Source of the DNA: Incurvaria masculella
Taxonomy: Eukaryota; Arthropoda; Insecta; Lepidoptera; Incurvariidae
Assembly: GCA_946894095.1 (NCBI GenBank)
Contig: OX335657.1
Span: 14,632,001-14,696,000 of the forward strand
Length of the DNA: 64,000 nt
Reading direction: 5' to 3'
Position numbers and translations under genes: made by a program. Position 1 is the stretch's first letter. Each line of letters starts with the position of its first letter. The notes beneath the pieces are model-generated. The model saw only the letters and a list, made by a program, of their open reading frames with translations. It did no database searches and was not told the DNA's origin. Shown here piece by piece: positions 60,856-64,000 of this stretch.

Positions 60856-61231
60856 ATGTTAGTGTATATTTATTTTATAATAACCACGAAAAATACATAC
60901 TTTTGGATGTTCTGGGTTCCCCCCCCCCCCCGCAGACGTGTCCGTCCGGCATGGCACTGAGAACATTTGTTGTGTTAAAATGTAATCGTGTATATACTTC
61001 GGGTATAAAATAAATAACAATAATCATTATTAATTTCCATATTTTGCGTCGCACAAATGTGTTTTCTAAATATATTGAAAGTGGTATTAAATAAATGGTC
61101 TATTTCATTACTACACCGTGCAGAAGCAATTTTTTTATGTTGAAATATTATCCTCTTCGTATTACTCTTATTATTATATTAGTAGCACGAGTGCTCATCA
61201 CCGACCAGTTCATCAAAAAGATCAATTATTC

Positions 61232-61781
61232 TTAAGGTGGCCCAACCCGGCGGCCTCAACACATTTGCGGGCACGGTTCAAAACCGTGCTGTTGCGCTCT
61301 GGGACCTTCTCTGTTTCTAAGAATAAGACAGGCTCCGTTATGAGGAAGATGCAACCTGTCCACAAAAAAGACAATGTGCATAGTGTATGATTTGGTAAGA
61401 TTTACGAAAATTTTAATTTTAACACGACTTATAGCTAAAAGTAAACCACGACCGCTGTGGTCAAAAATCTAACAAAAACCAAATAGATTATAAATCTTGA
61501 TTAAACAAGCTATGTCTGATGACTAATCTTTCTAAGATGTTCTTACTTTATCATTGCGTAATCTACCTCCAAAGTAATTGTATAAAACGCGCGAAAAATC
61601 CGAACATTCGGACGTTATAACTTGGAAACCAAACACAATTTTGCAATGCCAATGGTCATCAGACATCTAGTTCAATCAAATAAAGCTATATTGAGCAACA
61701 TTTTGGATCTCTGACAAGAAATATAGGCGTGATCTTCTTTCCCCTTTTGTATGGGGAAATGAGCGGGTTGGGCCACCTTAA
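61232..61781 (+). mobile_element. Family B MITE, first of three abutting copies
   Basis: Starts TTAAGGTGGCCCAACCCGG and ends GGGTTGGGCCACCTTAA. Its closing TTAA is also the opening TTAA of the next copy. Very similar to the copy at 62409-62958. Confidence 0.85.
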
Positions 61782-62412
61782 GGTGGGCCTTCCTGCTCAA
61801 CTCCCCATACAAACGTGGAAAGAATTTCATGCGCATATTTCTTGTCAGAGATTCAGAATTATATTCTAAATAGCTTTATTTGATCGAACTAGATGTCTCA
61901 TGAACATTGTAAAATAGTTTTTAGTTTGACGGCTTACCGCGCGTGTGAGGAGCAGGACGTGCTGCTCGACTGTAAGCCGTCAAACTAAATATTGTAGTTA
62001 TGTCCCGCGTAAGTTTTAAAATATTAATTGTAAAATAGTGTTTGGTTTCTAAGTTATAAAGCCAGAAAGTTCAAACTTTTAAGCGTCTTATGCAATAACT
62101 TTGGAGGTGGATTACTCAACGATACAATAAGAACATAAAAGATTAAACATCAGACCTAGCTGCATAAATGTTTAAAAAAATATTGGTTTTTGTTTGATTT
62201 TTGCCCACGGCGTGGGCAAAAAGTCGTGAAATCTTACCAAATCAAACACTATGCGCATTGTTTGCTCTGCGGACATGTTGCATCCTCCTCATCACGGAGC
62301 CTGTCTTTTTCTTTCTGTCTTCGTCTGAAACAGAGAAGGTCCCAGAACGCCGTAGCATGGTTTTGAACCGTGCCCGCGAATGAGTTTATCCCGCCGTAAA
62401 GGGCCACCTTAA
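61778..62412 (-). mobile_element. Family B MITE, middle copy, carrying a Penelope remnant
   Basis: Opposite orientation to its neighbours and sharing TTAA with both. It is split at 61919-62026 by the Penelope end-only insert with its 13-bp target duplication. Confidence 0.85.
61919..62026. mobile_element. Penelope-like end-only remnant with 13-bp target duplication
   Basis: A 108-bp insert made of the outer part of the Penelope inverted end (TTTGACGGCTTACCGCGCG through CTGCTCGAC) joined directly to the opposite end (TGTAAGCCGTCAAACTAAAT through TTTTAAAATATT). It is flanked by ATTGTAAAATAGT at 61906-61918 and 62027-62039. It lies inside a TTAA-flanked MITE. No coding part and no hammerhead core remain. 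Confidence 0.85.
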
Positions 62413-62958
62413 GGTGGCCCAACCCGGCGGCCTCAACTCATTTGCGGGCACGGTACAAAACCGTGCTGTTGCGCTCTGGGACCTTCTCTGTTTCTAAGAA
62501 TAAGACAGGCTCCGTGATGAGGAAGATGCAACCTGTCCACGAAAAAGACAATGTGCATAGTGTATGATTTGGTAAGATTTACGAAAATTTTAATTTCAAA
62601 ACGACTTTTAGCTAAAAGTAAACCACGACCGCTGTAGTCAAAAATCTAACAAAAACCAAATAGATTATAAATCTTCATTAAATAGGCTATGTCTGATGAC
62701 TAATCTTTTTAAGATGTTCTTACTTTATCATTGCGTAATCCACCTCCAAAGTTATTGTATAAAACGCGCGAAAAATCCGAACTTTCGGACGTTATAACTT
62801 GGAAACCAAACACTATTTTACAATGCCAATGGTCATCAGACATCTAGTTCAATCAAATAAAGCTATTTTGAGCAAAATTTTGGATCTCTGACAAGAAATA
62901 TAGGCGTGATCTTCTTTCCCCTTTTGTATGGGGAGATGAGCGGGTTGGGCCACCTTAA
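62409..62958 (+). mobile_element. Family B MITE, third of three abutting copies
   Basis: Near-identical to 61232-61781 and in the same orientation. It shares its opening TTAA with the middle copy and ends at a TTAA at 62955-62958. Confidence 0.85.
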
Positions 62959-64000
62959 TAGCGAATAAGATAATTCTTGTGTAAAAAGCCATGAGTTTAG
63001 CGACAAGGCGCTGTGCTGCCGCGCTCAGCGTCGACCGCAACGCGCACGTTGGGAATATGTCGGAGCTGCAATTTCCCGTCTCCACTGACGCGTCGGGGCG
63101 TACATAATTACAGAGTGGCCGAGGATTCAGGAACCAGTCAGTTGGATTTGTCCAAACAGAATTTGTCCAGGGCTAGATGACTTGGCTTACATGCGAGAAG
63201 TTACAATAAAAAAATGATGTGCAACTGTTTTGTATTTTAGCACAGTTAAAATTCATTAATTTATAGTAAAGTATTTTTCATAATATTAATGAATAACGGT
63301 AATTATCAAAAAAATCGCCAAAACAGGTAACAATAAACAGTTGTTATAACCGGACAAATTATATGACGGATCGGATGATTTTTAAACGGTTATCTTAACT
63401 GATTGAACCTTACGGCTGACTACAAATCAGACGTGCGAATGTCTCGTTTAAAGAGTTATAGTAATTTTAACAGATTGGACGGTACCTTTTCATTGAATAT
63501 AAGACGTAAGTGGGAATGGAAAAACACTAAAGTTATATACAGTTTTCACACAATTAGGGAAACATTAAGGCCCTGGTACTAGCCAAATCGCAAAGTTAGA
63601 CGAGGCACCCCAAGTTAACTAACTAAGTCTGACGATTATAAGTGTCATTCTTACAATATATGATTCCTTGTCTAGGAATCGACCTATTTTCGTTAATGTA
63701 TGTTTACTTTTTCTATACAAAATACATTGCGGAAACGGTGTCCATTTCCGAACTTTTTTGACTAAATGTAGAAATCTAAAAGCAAATGGTATTTTTGTTT
63801 ATGCATATATGCTGTTTTTGCTTATATCTAGAAATCGAATTACTTTCAGATTTCTAATGAGAAAAATCAACTTTTTTATTTTTATTATTATTTAAATAAA
63901 TGACGGAATAAAAAAATAGTAACAATCCATTATCAGTCTGGAGTTCTATTTGGATTTGCTGAAGCGTTTTTTTTGGTCATGATAACGAGTTTTTCAGGCG
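62959..64000. other. Right end of window, nothing recognised
   Basis: A GC-richer stretch at 62990-63105 with short frames on both strands, otherwise AT-rich. No TM7 exon. Confidence 0.45.

Larger units (their letters stand above)
57786..61231. other. Intron 5 (open to the right), repeats only
   Basis: Contains two family C copies, a family B piece and the TTAGG run. Two overlapping frames at 59480-59712 look unrelated to any family I know. I searched for the TM7 exon (NSCVNP/NPxxY) by eye and did not see it. Confidence 0.45.

Overview
The window looks like a repeat-rich insect chromosome, most likely from a moth or butterfly (inference). The evidence is a spliced insect-type neuropeptide GPCR gene with long introns, an interstitial run of the insect telomere repeat TTAGG, 5S-rRNA-headed and tRNA-headed SINEs, Penelope-like and non-LTR retroelements, and many short TTAA-flanked inverted-repeat elements. 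No bacterial-type operons, rRNA genes or CRISPR arrays are present.

Only one host gene can be supported. Five coding exons on the + strand (18071-18255, 23368-23594, 43993-44123, 45205-45393, 57682-57785) join in frame with matching intron phases. They encode the first 278 residues of a class A receptor that I read as a CCHamide (bombesin-like) receptor. The reading runs from the N-terminus through TM6 and ends at a splice donor, so TM7 and the tail lie beyond the right edge. Introns are about 5.1, 20.4, 1.1 and 12.3 kb.

The strongest oddity is that three of the five exons carry a local train of decayed tandem copies. Exon 1 has five extra copies downstream, exon 2 has about six partial copies downstream, and exon 5 has about five upstream. 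Many keep splice sites but carry stops or frameshifts. Exons 3 and 4 show none.

Layout: 1-18 kb is upstream DNA filled with TTAA-flanked MITEs, a tRNA-like cloverleaf, SINEs, a 5'-truncated Penelope-like element with inverted ends and a 13-bp target duplication (14503-15846), and nested LINE fragments (15.9-17.7 kb). 18-19.5 kb is exon 1 and its copies. 23.3-24.5 kb is exon 2 and its copies. 24.5-44 kb is intron 2, with a large inverted-repeat element (26-27 kb), a 270-bp tandem array of palindromes (28.5-29.4 kb), SINEs with 5S or tRNA heads, and a 71-bp tandem array grown out of a SINE tRNA head (34.6-36.2 kb). 44-45.4 kb holds exons 3 and 4. 45.4-57.7 kb is intron 4, with more SINEs, MITEs, LINE relics and a 78-bp tandem array. 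57.2-57.8 kb is exon 5 with its copies. 58-64 kb holds a TTAGG run and three TTAA elements abutting head to tail, the middle one split by a Penelope end remnant.

The mobile elements do not form one working system; they are a layered record of insertions inside and around one neuropeptide receptor gene.
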